Made by a program: the position numbers and the translations under genes
In this document: one piece after another, positions 25,258 through 33,436 of the stretch
Numbering within the stretch: the first letter of the stretch is position 1
How the letters are laid out: every line of letters starts with the position of its first letter
DNA from: Aromatoleum evansii
GTDB lineage: Bacteria; Pseudomonadota; Gammaproteobacteria; Burkholderiales; Rhodocyclaceae
Assembly (NCBI RefSeq): GCF_012910805.1
Contig: NZ_WTVK01000050.1
Coordinates: 1-40,274, forward strand
Reading direction: 5' to 3'
DNA length: 40,274 nt
The notes under the pieces: generated by a model
Database searches by the model: none
What the model was told of the DNA's origin: nothing
The model's input: the letters and a program-made list of their open reading frames with translations, nothing else

Positions 25258-25968
25258 ATGACCGAAGCGCTGTTCCGCCTGGATGCCTACGCCCGTTCCT
25301 GTACCGCGCAGGTGCTCGCCGTCGACGCGAACCGCGTCGTGCTCGACCGCAGCGTGTTCTACCCGACCGGTGGAGGGCAGCCGGGGGATTGCGGGGTGCT
25401 GATCGGGCCGGACGGGACGCGCGTGCCGGTCGCCGAGGCCGTCAAGGGCGAAGGCGGGACCGTCTTGCATGTGCTGGCGGAGGGCGCGAGTCCGCCGGCG
25501 GTCGGTGCCATGGTGAGGGCGGAGATCGACTGGGAGCGGCGTTACCGGCTGATGCGCTATCACACCGGGCTGCATCTGCTGTGCGCGGTGGTGGCGGCGC
25601 CGGTGAGCGGCGGGCGCATGGCCGAGGACAAGGCGCATCTCGATTTCGACATCGAGATGGACAAGCTCGATGCGGCGCAGATCGAGGCGTGCCTCAACGC
25701 CCTGGTCGCGGCCGACACGCCGGTCGAGGCGGGCGAGATCAGCGAGGCGGAACTCGATGCAAACCCCGGACTGGTGAAGACCATGTCGGTGCAGCCGCCG
25801 CGCGGGCACGGCAGCGTGCGCACGATCCACATCCCGGGAGTCGATCTGCAGCCCTGCGGCGGCACGCACCTGCGGCGTACCGGCGAGGTCGGGGCGCTGA
25901 AGGTCGTGCGCATCCGCTCCGAAGGCAAGCGCAACAAGCGCGTGACGATCGCCTTCGCAGGGGAGTGA
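25258..25968 (+). CDS. alaX: Free-standing alanyl-tRNA editing protein AlaX
   Basis: 236 aa from ATG 25258. Related to the editing domain of AlaRS: removes Ser (or Gly) from mischarged tRNA-Ala in trans. RSVFYPTGGGQPGD (31-44) is the beta-barrel signature. The zinc ligands are H102, H106 (HTGLH), C200 and H204 (CGGTH). There is no aminoacylation or C-Ala domain, and the length fits the medium AlaX class. The frame is open further upstream only as a shadow of the AEC gene. It is convergent with the slipin gene with a 16-bp gap. Confidence 0.92.
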   Translation: MTEALFRLDAYARSCTAQVLAVDANRVVLDRSVFYPTGGGQPGDCGVLIGPDGTRVPVAEAVKGEGGTVLHVLAEGASPPAVGAMVRAEIDWERRYRLMRYHTGLHLLCAVVAAPVSGGRMAEDKAHLDFDIEMDKLDAAQIEACLNALVAADTPVEAGEISEAELDANPGLVKTMSVQPPRGHGSVRTIHIPGVDLQPCGGTHLRRTGEVGALKVVRIRSEGKRNKRVTIAFAGE

Positions 25969-25984
25969 GTCCGCTGCGGCGCAC

Positions 25985-26758
25985 TCAGGCCTGGGGCGGG
26001 CGCGACTGGCCGTCGAGCAAGCCCTTCAGCAGGTCTACCGGGACGGGAAAGACGATCGTCGAGGCCTTGTCGCCGGCGATCTGGGTGAGGGTCTGCAGGT
26101 AACGCAGCTGCATCGCGGCGGGCTGGCGCGAGAGCATCTCGGCCGCCTTCATGAGGCTCTCGGCGGCCTGTTTTTCGCCTTCGGCGTGGATCACCTTGGC
26201 GCGCCGCTCGCGCTCGGCTTCGGCCTGGCGGGCGATCGCGCGGATCATGCTTTCGTTGAGGTCGATGTGCTTGATCTCGACGTTGGCGACCTTGATGCCC
26301 CAGCCGTCGGTCTGCGCGTCGAGGATCTGCTGCACGTCGAGGTTGAGGCGTTCGCGCTCGGCGAGCATCTCGTCGAGTTCGTGCTTGCCGAGGACCGCGC
26401 GCAGCGTGGTCTGCGCGAGCTGGCTGGTGGCGACGAGGTAGTTCTCGACCTGGATGATCGCCTTCTGCGGGTCGATGACGCGGAAAAATATGATCGCGTT
26501 GACCTTCACCGAGACGTTGTCGCGCGAGATCACGTCCTGGCTGGGCACGTCGAGCGTGACGACACGCAGGTCCACCTTGACCATCTGCTGGATGCCGGGA
26601 ATCACGACGATGAGGCCGGGGCCCTTGACCTTCCAGAAGCGGCCGAGCATGAAGACGACGCCGCGTTCGTATTCGCGCAGGATGCGCAGGGAGCTCGCGA
26701 CGAGGGCGACGAGCAGGAGCAGGATGGTGCCTAGGCCCAGGTTGAGGTCGAAGATCAT
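25985..26758 (-). CDS. Slipin (stomatin-like SPFH protein)
   Basis: 257 aa from ATG 26758. N-terminal membrane anchor (about 7-24, [16 protein letters not shown]), then an SPFH/Band 7 domain ([21 protein letters not shown] through about 180), then a helical Arg/Glu/Ala-rich region ([28 protein letters not shown]) and a C-terminal oligomerisation part. It forms membrane-associated rings or microdomains. The start overlaps the nfeD stop by 4 bp (ATGA). Slipin and long-form NfeD are a conserved pair in many bacteria. Confidence 0.94.
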   Translation of the reverse strand: MIFDLNLGLGTILLLLVALVASSLRILREYERGVVFMLGRFWKVKGPGLIVVIPGIQQMVKVDLRVVTLDVPSQDVISRDNVSVKVNAIIFFRVIDPQKAIIQVENYLVATSQLAQTTLRAVLGKHELDEMLAERERLNLDVQQILDAQTDGWGIKVANVEIKHIDLNESMIRAIARQAEAERERRAKVIHAEGEKQAAESLMKAAEMLSRQPAAMQLRYLQTLTQIAGDKASTIVFPVPVDLLKGLLDGQSRPPQA

Positions 26759-28185
26759 GGCGGACTTCCTCCACGGCGATTGGCCGGATCGGCGGTGAGC
26801 GGCTCGACGAGCAGGGTGAGGCCGTCGAGCCCGGTGATGCGCACGCGGTCGCCCGGTGCGAGTGGCGAAGCGCTGCGCACGCGCCAGGATTCGCCCTGTG
26901 CGAGGGCCCATGCGCCTTCGGCGGTGACGGTGGTGACCGTTGCGATCGTGCCGGCCATCTGTTCGCGGCCGCTGACGATGGGCCGCCGGCGCGTGCGCGC
27001 GGCGAAGCTGCCGACGGCGCCGATCACCAGTGCGCTGGCGATCGCAAGGCCGATCAGGAAGGCGAGCGGGATGCCGAAGCCGGGGGCCTCGGTGTCCATG
27101 AGGAACAGTCCGCCGACGACGAAGGCGACGATGCCGCCGACGCCGAGGGCGCCGAAGCTCGGCAGGAAGGCTTCGGCGAGCATCAGGATGGCGCCGAGGG
27201 CGAGCAGGGCGACGCCCGCCCAGTTCACCGGTAGGAGCTGGAAGGCGTACAGCGCGACCAGCAGGCAGATCGCGCCGGCGACGCCGGGCACGCCGAAGCC
27301 GGGGCTGGTGAATTCGAAGAACAGGGCGTAGATGCCGATCATCATCAGCACCAGCGCGAGTTGGGGATTGGATAGCAGGGCGAGCAGGCGCATGCGCCAG
27401 TCGGGTGCGATCTGGGTGACGGTGGCGGCGGCGGTGGACAGGCGTTGCGTGCGTCCGTCGCCGAGTTTCACCTCGCGGCCGTCCAGTTTCTTCATCAGTT
27501 CCGGCAGGTCGGCGGCGATCAGGTCGATGACGCCTGCGGCGAGCGCCTCTTCGGAGGACAGGCTGGCGGCCTCGCGCACCGCGCGTTCAGCGAAGTCGCC
27601 GCTGCGGCCGCGCAGTTGCGCAAGGCTGCGCAGGTAGGCGGCGGCGTCGTTACGGACTTTTTCCATCATGGAATCGCCGATGCCCGCTGCGTCGCCGGCC
27701 GAGTTGCCGTCCCGTTCCTTGGTGTTGTCGTCCGCCTTGTCCTTGCGCGTCGTGTCGTCACCCGGCTTGCCGCCGGGCATTCCGATCGCCACCGGCGTCG
27801 CCGCGCCGAGGTTGGTCGCCGGTGCCATCGCCGCGACGTGGCTGGCGTACAGGATGTAGGTGCCGGCGCTCGCGGCGCGTGCGCCTTCGGGGCCGACCCA
27901 GGTGACGATGGGGAGCGGCGCGGCGAGGATGTCCTTGATGATCGCGCGCATCGAGGTGTCGAGGCCGCCGGGGGTGTCCATTGCGAGCACGAGGAGGGCT
28001 GCTTGCCGCGCGTGTGCGCGGCGGAGTTCGCGTGCGAAGAAGTCGGAAGTCGCCGGCCCGATGACGCCGTCGATGCGCAACACGACGACCTCGCCGCCCG
28101 TCGTTGCGGCGGCGGGGCGGTTGTGCAGCAGGAAGCCGAGGATCAGCAGTGCGAGCGCGAGGAGCGCCCATATCGTTCTGCGCAT
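26755..28185 (-). CDS. NfeD-family membrane serine protease (long form)
   Basis: 476 aa from ATG 28185 ([14 protein letters not shown]), which has AGGA at about 6-bp spacing. ATGs further upstream (28191 and 28224) are less well placed. A signal/anchor helix is followed by a ClpP-like protease domain with candidate Ser106 (ARAASAG) and Lys176 (MEKVRND). Four to six membrane helices come next (about 285-410), then a C-terminal OB-fold NfeD domain. An extra charged loop (about 137-170, [20 protein letters not shown]) lies between the catalytic residues. In the family the protease cleaves stomatin C-termini, matching the overlapping slipin gene. Confidence 0.9.
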   Translation of the reverse strand: MRRTIWALLALALLILGFLLHNRPAAATTGGEVVVLRIDGVIGPATSDFFARELRRAHARQAALLVLAMDTPGGLDTSMRAIIKDILAAPLPIVTWVGPEGARAASAGTYILYASHVAAMAPATNLGAATPVAIGMPGGKPGDDTTRKDKADDNTKERDGNSAGDAAGIGDSMMEKVRNDAAAYLRSLAQLRGRSGDFAERAVREAASLSSEEALAAGVIDLIAADLPELMKKLDGREVKLGDGRTQRLSTAAATVTQIAPDWRMRLLALLSNPQLALVLMMIGIYALFFEFTSPGFGVPGVAGAICLLVALYAFQLLPVNWAGVALLALGAILMLAEAFLPSFGALGVGGIVAFVVGGLFLMDTEAPGFGIPLAFLIGLAIASALVIGAVGSFAARTRRRPIVSGREQMAGTIATVTTVTAEGAWALAQGESWRVRSASPLAPGDRVRITGLDGLTLLVEPLTADPANRRGGSPP

Positions 28186-28357
28186 ACGCATTCCTGGCGC
28201 CGGAACGCATCCGGTGTGCGGCATGCACGAAGCATCCGATCGTATGAGTGCGGGGCGGTGGCGAGCGTTCCCGCGAACGACGCGGGCGGATCGGGATTTG
28301 TGTGCGGGAAGCGTGCGGGGACGGAGCGTGCGTCGTAGCGGGGCGTTGCAGATGCAC

Positions 28358-28394
28358 GAAGGGCGTGGCCGCCGATGTGGCGGGCACGCCCTTC
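28358..28394. other. Large stem-loop downstream of the nitronate monooxygenase-like gene
   Basis: Perfect 10-bp arms GAAGGGCGTG (28358-28367) and CACGCCCTTC (28385-28394), with further CCGCC/GGCGG pairing inside. It lies 33 bp beyond the stop at 28427 in the 241-bp space before nfeD. A T-tract is weak or absent, so it is a possible terminator or RNA end-stabilising hairpin. Confidence 0.5.
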
Positions 28395-28426
28395 TTGATC
28401 GTGCTGCCGGCCGGAGCCGGCGGGGA

Positions 28427-29701
28427 TCAGGCGGACTTGGCCGGTTCGCAGGCTTCGACCGCAGGCAGCGCGATCTTGTTGTCCTTGCTGTACTGGTAGT
28501 CGTGGAAGATGTGCTCGGCGGAGAGGATCTGGTAGGTGCCGTCGGCGCGCCGGTGCGTGGTGTCCTTGAGGCGGTAGGTGAAGTGGCCGCAGGTCCAGCA
28601 GTCGAAGTTGCGCATGTGCGTGCACAGGCAGGTCTTGTCCATCACCTTGAGCCGCTTCGCGTCCGGGTGCAGCGCGAGTTCGCGGTTGTAGGCGTTGATG
28701 TAGGCGCAGTTGCCGTTGCCGTCGAGCAGATAGCCGTAGGCTTCGCAGTTCGGGCGGATGCCGGAGCCGATCGAGGGGCTGCTCTTGAGCATGCGCATCG
28801 GGTAGCCGGTGGGCGAGGTGTTGTTGACCTCGATGTCGTCTTCGTTCGCGCCGAAGTAATGCTGTTGCACGTCGGGCGGCAGTCCGCATTCGTGCGACAC
28901 GGTGAAGCGGGTGGCGACCTGTACCGCGGCGGCGCCGGCTTCGAGAAAGGAGACGCCGTCGCTGCCGGTGAAGATGCCGCCGGCCGGAATCAACGGGATG
29001 TCGAGCTTCTCGGCGATGAGGTATTCGCGGATCTCGGCGACGATGGTGTGGAGGTCGTACTGCGCCCAGTCCATGCCGAAGCCGAGGTGGCCGCCGGCGA
29101 GCGGGCCTTCGACGACGACGAAGTCGGGCAGGCGGTTGGTGCGCGCGGACTTGCGCAGGAAGAGTACGAGCGCGCGCAACGAGGAGACGATGATGCCGAG
29201 TTTGACGTCACGGAAGCGCGGGTGGTCCTCGATCAGGCCGAAGGAGCCCAGGTGCAGGCCGGCGGCGAGGGTGATGCCGTCGATGCCGGCATCCATCGCG
29301 GCACGCAGGCGCACGCGCAGCGTCTCCTTGGGGCCGTTCATCGTGAGCTTTTCCATGCAGTTCATGAAGATCAGCCCGTCACCGCGCTTGCGCTCCATGG
29401 TGCGCGTGACGTGCGTCTTCTGGGCTTCCTCGAGCAGGCCGAGGTCGAACTGCACTTCCGACTTGTTGGTGTTGGCGACGTTGTACTTGTACTGCTTGAG
29501 CTTGTCGCGCACGTACTTGGTGTCGTAGCGGCGGTCGCTCACCGTCGGGATCATCGCGTCGGAGATGTGGCCGATGCCGCCGAGGCGCGCTGCTTCGAGG
29601 GACAGGTCGGACGTCGAGATGTCTACGCCCATCCCGCCAATCATGATCGGTACGTATTCCCTGCTCCCGAACCGCAGGCGGAAATCATCGAGACATTTCA
29701 T
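28427..29701 (-). CDS. Nitronate monooxygenase-like flavoprotein with cysteine-rich C-terminus
   Basis: 424 aa. Residues about 15-275 are an NPD/TIM-barrel flavoprotein domain. VPIMIGGMGVDIS is the N-terminal FMN region, VVVEGPLAGGHLGFG (195-209) carries the His205 motif of the nitronate monooxygenase family, and PAGGIFTGSDGVSFLEAGAAAVQVATRF binds the FMN phosphate. The last 110 residues are unusual, with Cys at 319, 332, 358, 360, 368 and 371 (CLC and CWTC), suggesting a metal or iron-sulfur site. The start ATG 29701 has AGAAGA upstream. It stands alone between nfeD and cysN. The substrate is unknown, and assignment to nitronate oxidation rests on the fold only. Confidence 0.8.
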   Translation of the reverse strand: MKCLDDFRLRFGSREYVPIMIGGMGVDISTSDLSLEAARLGGIGHISDAMIPTVSDRRYDTKYVRDKLKQYKYNVANTNKSEVQFDLGLLEEAQKTHVTRTMERKRGDGLIFMNCMEKLTMNGPKETLRVRLRAAMDAGIDGITLAAGLHLGSFGLIEDHPRFRDVKLGIIVSSLRALVLFLRKSARTNRLPDFVVVEGPLAGGHLGFGMDWAQYDLHTIVAEIREYLIAEKLDIPLIPAGGIFTGSDGVSFLEAGAAAVQVATRFTVSHECGLPPDVQQHYFGANEDDIEVNNTSPTGYPMRMLKSSPSIGSGIRPNCEAYGYLLDGNGNCAYINAYNRELALHPDAKRLKVMDKTCLCTHMRNFDCWTCGHFTYRLKDTTHRRADGTYQILSAEHIFHDYQYSKDNKIALPAVEACEPAKSA

Positions 29702-29795
29702 ATGTGTCTTCTACATTGCGTTGCTGTGCCGGACAGCAGACAAATCGGCAAGGCGGGATTTTCCCACAGCCGGGCCCGGAAAGGGAAAAGCGCTT

Positions 29796-29828
29796 GCACC
29801 CCGGCCGTCGAATGGACGGTCGGGGTGC
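29796..29828 (-). terminator. Terminator after cysN
   Basis: Fourteen-nt arms 29796-29809 and 29815-29828 pair with one G-U and a 5-nt loop. On the minus strand a T/C-rich stretch (CTTTTCCCTTTCC) follows within 8 nt. It lies 28 bp after the cysN stop and ends the sulfur operon. The remaining 29702-29855 gap holds nothing else recognisable. Confidence 0.75.
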
Positions 29829-29855
29829 GCGTGTGCGGAGCTGCGGGCGCGCCGT

Positions 29856-31136
29856 TCAGCCGATCATGCCCGCGCCGACGGTGTTGTTGGTGCTTTCGTC
29901 GATGATGATGAAGGCGCCGGTGGCGCGATTCTCGAGGTAGGGGTCGGCGAAGATCGGTTGCGCGAGTTTGAGCGTCAGGCGGGCGATATCGTTCATCGCG
30001 AGCGCGGTCGCGGGTTCCTGTGCGAGCGTGTTCACGTCGAGCCGGTAGTCGATCTTGGCGACCTTGGCCTTCACTTCGCGCGTGGTGTGGCGCAGGAGGT
30101 AGGTGCGGGCGGGCGACATGGGCGTCTCGGACAGCCAGCACAGGGTGGCGTCGATCTGTTTCAGTTGTTCGGGCTGTTCGCTGCTCTTGACGATCATGTC
30201 GCCGCGCGAGATGTCGATCTCGTCGGCGAGCAGCAGGGTGACGGACTGTTCGTGGATCGCGCGCTCGATGCTTTCGCCGCCGATCTGGATGTCCTTGACG
30301 GTGCTGCTGCGGCCCGAGGGCAGGACGGTGACGGCGTCGCCGACCACGATCTCGCCCGATTCGACGCGCCCCATGAAGCCGCGATAGTCGTGCAGCTCGG
30401 GGTTGGCGGAATCCTGCGGGCGGCAGACGAACTGCACGGGGAAGCGGAAGTCTTCGGCCTGTTCGGTGTGGGCGGCGGGCACGTTCTCGAGGACTTCGAG
30501 CAGCGTCGGACCGTCGTACCAGCCGAGGCGCTCGCCGCGGTCGACGATCATGTCGCCGTTGAGGGCGGACAGGGGGATGAAGCGGACGTCCTTGATGCCG
30601 AGCTTTTCGGCGAAGACGAGGTAGTCGGCCTTGATGCGTTCGAAGGTGGCCTGGTCGTAGTCGACGAGGTCCATCTTGTTGACCGCCACCAGCAGATGCG
30701 GAATGCCGACCAGGCTCGCTAGGTAGGAGTGGCGGCGGGTCTGGGTGAGCACACCCTTGCGCGCATCGACGAGGATGATGGCGAGGTTGGCGGTGGAGGC
30801 AGCGGTCACCATGTTGCGGGTGTACTGCTCGTGGCCCGGGGCGTCGGCGATGATGTACTTGCGCGTGCCGGTGGAGAAGTAGCGGTAGGCGACGTCGATG
30901 GTGATGCCTTGCTCGCGCTCGGCCTGCAGGCCGTCGGTGAGCAGCGAGAGGTCTACCGCGCTCATGCCGCGCTTGGCGGAGGTCTTCTCGATGGCGTTGA
31001 GGGTGTCGGCGAGGATGGTCTTGGTGTCGAACAGCAGACGGCCGATCAGGGTGCTCTTGCCGTCGTCGACGCTGCCGCAGGTGAGGAAGCGCAGCAGGCC
31101 GTGGTCGGTGTCGGGCAGGTTTTCGAGGGCGGACAT
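29856..31136 (-). CDS. cysN: Sulfate adenylyltransferase subunit 1 (GTPase)
   Basis: 426 aa. EF-Tu-like GTPase: G1 CGSVDDGKST (20-29), G3 DAPGHEQY, G4 NKMDLVD, then two beta-barrel domains. Together with CysD it makes APS from sulfate and ATP, using GTP hydrolysis. It has no fused APS kinase (CysC), in keeping with an APS reductase downstream in the pathway. cysN normally abuts cysD, but here 419 bp of repeat-bearing non-coding DNA separate them. A terminator follows. Confidence 0.96.
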   Translation of the reverse strand: MSALENLPDTDHGLLRFLTCGSVDDGKSTLIGRLLFDTKTILADTLNAIEKTSAKRGMSAVDLSLLTDGLQAEREQGITIDVAYRYFSTGTRKYIIADAPGHEQYTRNMVTAASTANLAIILVDARKGVLTQTRRHSYLASLVGIPHLLVAVNKMDLVDYDQATFERIKADYLVFAEKLGIKDVRFIPLSALNGDMIVDRGERLGWYDGPTLLEVLENVPAAHTEQAEDFRFPVQFVCRPQDSANPELHDYRGFMGRVESGEIVVGDAVTVLPSGRSSTVKDIQIGGESIERAIHEQSVTLLLADEIDISRGDMIVKSSEQPEQLKQIDATLCWLSETPMSPARTYLLRHTTREVKAKVAKIDYRLDVNTLAQEPATALAMNDIARLTLKLAQPIFADPYLENRATGAFIIIDESTNNTVGAGMIG

Positions 31137-31203
31137 GGTTTTGATTCCTTCAGATCTTTCGAGAATTCTGTTTGCTGCTTGATTCGTTGATTCTGGCCGG
31201 TGC

Positions 31204-31316
31204 TGCTAATCCGCCGGCGCCGCGCGGGGTATTCGCTCTGCGGCTGCGGAACTCGCGCAGCGGCGCGCTTCCGCGCCTGCGCTCAGACAGTCCTCGCCGC
31301 GCCGCGAACACCCCGC
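31204..31316 (-). repeat. Palindromic repeat element, copy A (inverted relative to copy B)
   Basis: Core 31224-31316 (93 bp), read on the minus strand from GCGGGGTGTTCGC to GCGAATACCCCGC, which pair as a 13-bp outer stem with one G-U. Inside are GGACTGTCTGAGC, an inner GCAG-GCGCG / CGCGC-CTGC hairpin and GAGTTCCGCAGCCG. Similarity to copy B continues outside the core to GATTAGCA. It resembles a REP-like extragenic element. Confidence 0.8.
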
Positions 31317-31404
31317 ACGTCCCCGGCTACGTTCCGGGTTGGCGAAGGGCTGGGTTCAATACGCCTTTGCCTTTAACGTTCCGCCTGCACAGAGCAAGAG
31401 CTGG

Positions 31405-31514
31405 GCGGGGTGTTTGCGGAGCGGCGAGGACTGTCTGAGCAGACAGCGCGGACGCGCGCTGTACTGCGAGTTCCGCAGCCGACGGAGCAAATTCCCCGCC
31501 CGGCTCGATTAGCA
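31405..31514 (+). repeat. Palindromic repeat element, copy B
   Basis: Core 31405-31499 (95 bp), GCGGGGTGTTTGC to GCAAATTCCCCGC. The first 36 nt match copy A at 34 positions, and GAGTTCCGCAGCCG is identical. The inner stem is longer (ACAGCGCG/CGCGCTGT, loop GACG), with ACA on one arm answered by TGT on the other. An 88-bp spacer separates the copies. No coding region is supported in 31137-31555. Confidence 0.8.
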
Positions 31515-31529
31515 CCCCGCACTTCATGC

Positions 31530-31550
31530 AGCCGAAGACCAAATTCGGCT
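31530..31550 (-). other. Small hairpin just after cysD
   Basis: Seven-bp arms AGCCGAA and TTCGGCT with a 7-nt loop, five bases past the cysD stop. No U-tract. It could protect the cysD message end. Confidence 0.35.
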
Positions 31551-31555
31551 TGTGC

Positions 31556-32491
31556 TTAGAAATACCCTTCCTTCTTCCGCTGCTCCATCGAGGCCTCCGA
31601 GGTCTGGTCGTCCAGACGGGTGGCGCCGCGCTCGGTGATGGTGGTGGTGGCGGTTTCGATCACGATCTTCTCCACGGTGTCGGCGTCCGACTCCACGGGC
31701 GCCGTGCAGGAGATGTCGCCAACGGTGCGGAAACGCACCTGCCGTTCGACGATCTCCTCTCCGGCCTTGGGCAGGTTGGTCAGTTCGCCGGTCATCAGCG
31801 GCACATTGACCGGCACGATGGCGCCCTCGCGGATGACCACCGGGCGCCGGTGGGCGAAGTAGATCGACGGCAGTTCGAGCTTCTCGCGCTCGATGTACTG
31901 CCACACGTCCATCTCCGTCCAATTGCTGATCGGGAAGGCGCGGATGTTCTCGCCCTTGTGGCTGCGCGCGTTGTACAGGTTCCACAGCTCGGGGCGCTGG
32001 TTCTTCGGGTCCCACTGGCCGAACTCGTCGCGGAAGCTCATGATCCGCTCCTTCGCGCGGGCCTTCTCCTCGTCGCGGCGGGCGCCGCCGATGCAGGCAT
32101 CGAAACCGAATTCCTCGATCGCCTCGAGCAGCGTCACCGACTGGTGCTTGTTGCGCGACTCGTTCTCGTGCTTCAGGACGACTGTGCCGCGCTTCATGGA
32201 GTCTTCCACCGAGCGGACGATCAGCCGCTCGCCCAGCTCGGCGGCGCGCTTGTCGCGGAACTCGACCACTTCCCTGTAGTTGTGGCCGGTGTCGATGTGC
32301 ATCAGCGGGAAGGGGAAGCGGCCCGGGCGGAACGCCTTCTCGGCGATGCGCAGCATGCAGATCGAGTCCTTGCCGCCGGAGAAGAGCAGCACGGGGTTCG
32401 CGCACTGGCCGGCGACCTCGCGCATGATGTGGATCGCCTCGGCTTCGAGCCAGTCGAGGTGGGTCAGGGTTTGACGGGTCAGCGTGGACAT
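31556..32491 (-). CDS. cysD: Sulfate adenylyltransferase subunit 2
   Basis: 311 aa PP-loop ATP pyrophosphatase. LLFSGGKDSICMLRIAEKAF near residue 35 is the ATP-binding loop, and HIDTGHNYREVVEFRD and GGARRDEEKARAKER are family motifs. The tail SMEQRKKEGYF is the conserved CysD terminus. With CysN it activates sulfate to APS. It begins 8 bp after the 53-codon ORF and is followed by the repeat-bearing gap rather than by cysN directly. Confidence 0.96.
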   Translation of the reverse strand: MSTLTRQTLTHLDWLEAEAIHIMREVAGQCANPVLLFSGGKDSICMLRIAEKAFRPGRFPFPLMHIDTGHNYREVVEFRDKRAAELGERLIVRSVEDSMKRGTVVLKHENESRNKHQSVTLLEAIEEFGFDACIGGARRDEEKARAKERIMSFRDEFGQWDPKNQRPELWNLYNARSHKGENIRAFPISNWTEMDVWQYIEREKLELPSIYFAHRRPVVIREGAIVPVNVPLMTGELTNLPKAGEEIVERQVRFRTVGDISCTAPVESDADTVEKIVIETATTTITERGATRLDDQTSEASMEQRKKEGYF

Positions 32492-32499
32492 CTTGGTTC

Positions 32500-32661
32500 T
32501 CAGTTACTGGTGTTCTGGGCGCGCAGCGCGCGCACTGCGGCCTTCATGCCGGCACGCAGCGCCGACAGGCGGCGGCGCAGGCTGGGGCGGGAATAGGGCG
32601 CCGCCGGCGAGTGGCGGAGGGTGGCGGTTTCCTGCTGCTCGGGTTCCGGTCGGTGTGTCAT
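32500..32661 (-). CDS. Small basic protein in the cys operon, unknown
   Basis: 53 aa (MTHRPEPEQQETATLRHSPA...), Arg-rich, with a C-terminal amphipathic stretch RRRLSALRAGMKAAVRALRA. It fits tightly between cysH (starts 4 bp after its stop, purine-rich AAGAAGGG upstream) and cysD (ends 8 bp before its start), which supports real translation. No family is recognised, and no Cys or metal motif is present. It could instead be a linker sequence with a fortuitous frame. Confidence 0.45.
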   Translation of the reverse strand: MTHRPEPEQQETATLRHSPAAPYSRPSLRRRLSALRAGMKAAVRALRAQNTSN

Positions 32662-32665
32662 CGTG

Positions 32666-33436
32666 TCAGCCCTTCTTGACGTGTAGCCCGCATTCCTTGG
32701 AGGTCGGGTCCTCCCACCACCAGCGCCCGGCGCGGATGTCCTCGCCGACCGCGATCGCGCGGGTGCAGGGCGCACAGCCGATGCTGGGGTAGAACTGCTC
32801 GTGCAGCGCGTTGTAGGGGACTTCGTGCATGCGGATGTAGGCCCACACCTCGGTCTCGGACCAGTCCGACAGCGGGTTGAATTTCACCAGCCCGTTGCCC
32901 TCGTCGAACTCGCGCGTCGGCAGGCCGGTGCGCGTCGTCGATTGCGCGGCGCGCAGGCCGGTGATCCAGGCCTTCTTGTCGGCGAGCGCGCGCTGCAGCG
33001 GCTCGACCTTGCGCATGTGGCAGCAGGCCTTGCGCATCTCGACGGATTCGTAGAACGCATTGATGCCATGCGTGCGCACGTAGGTCTCGACGGCGTCGGA
33101 CTTCGGGAAGAAGACCTTCAGGCGCGTGTCGTAATGCTGCTCGACCTCGCCGATCAGCGTGTAGGTTTCGGCGGGAAGGCGGCCGGTGTCGAGGGAGAAG
33201 ATCTCGATCGGCTGCTTCTCGCGCAGGATCAGGTCGGTGAGCACCATGTCCTCGGCGCCGAAGCTGTTGGCGAAGGTGATCTCGCCCGCGCTGCCGAATT
33301 CGGCGACTGCCGCGCGCAGCAAGGCGAGGGCGGCGTCGGTCTTCGTGCTGACGGCGTCCACCAGCGCCTCGGTCAGCTCGGGACGGATCGCCGCGTTCTT
33401 CGCCGCCGGGCGCAGCATGCTCACCGCGCCGCTCAT
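32666..33436 (-). CDS. cysH: Phosphoadenylyl/adenylyl-sulfate reductase, iron-sulfur (APS) type
   Basis: 256 aa from ATG 33436 (MSGAVSMLRP), which overlaps the DUF934 stop by 4 bp. PP-loop related fold with SLDTGRLPAETY. C138-C139 (KACCHMRKVEPL), C221 and C224 (GCAPC) form the 4Fe-4S site typical of APS reductases, and C249 in KECGLH is the catalytic Cys. It reduces APS to sulfite with thioredoxin. Absence of cysC from the window agrees with direct APS reduction. Confidence 0.95.
   Translation of the reverse strand: MSGAVSMLRPAAKNAAIRPELTEALVDAVSTKTDAALALLRAAVAEFGSAGEITFANSFGAEDMVLTDLILREKQPIEIFSLDTGRLPAETYTLIGEVEQHYDTRLKVFFPKSDAVETYVRTHGINAFYESVEMRKACCHMRKVEPLQRALADKKAWITGLRAAQSTTRTGLPTREFDEGNGLVKFNPLSDWSETEVWAYIRMHEVPYNALHEQFYPSIGCAPCTRAIAVGEDIRAGRWWWEDPTSKECGLHVKKG

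Noticed and set aside
31204-31514. Retron, integron attC pair or CRISPR interpretation of the inverted repeats
   Set aside because: No reverse transcriptase, no integrase core-site pattern and only two inverted copies rather than spaced direct repeats.
31172-31542. Short frames on both strands in the cysD-cysN gap (88 and 71 codons)
   Set aside because: They run through the inverted repeats; the predicted peptides mirror the repeat and have no start context.
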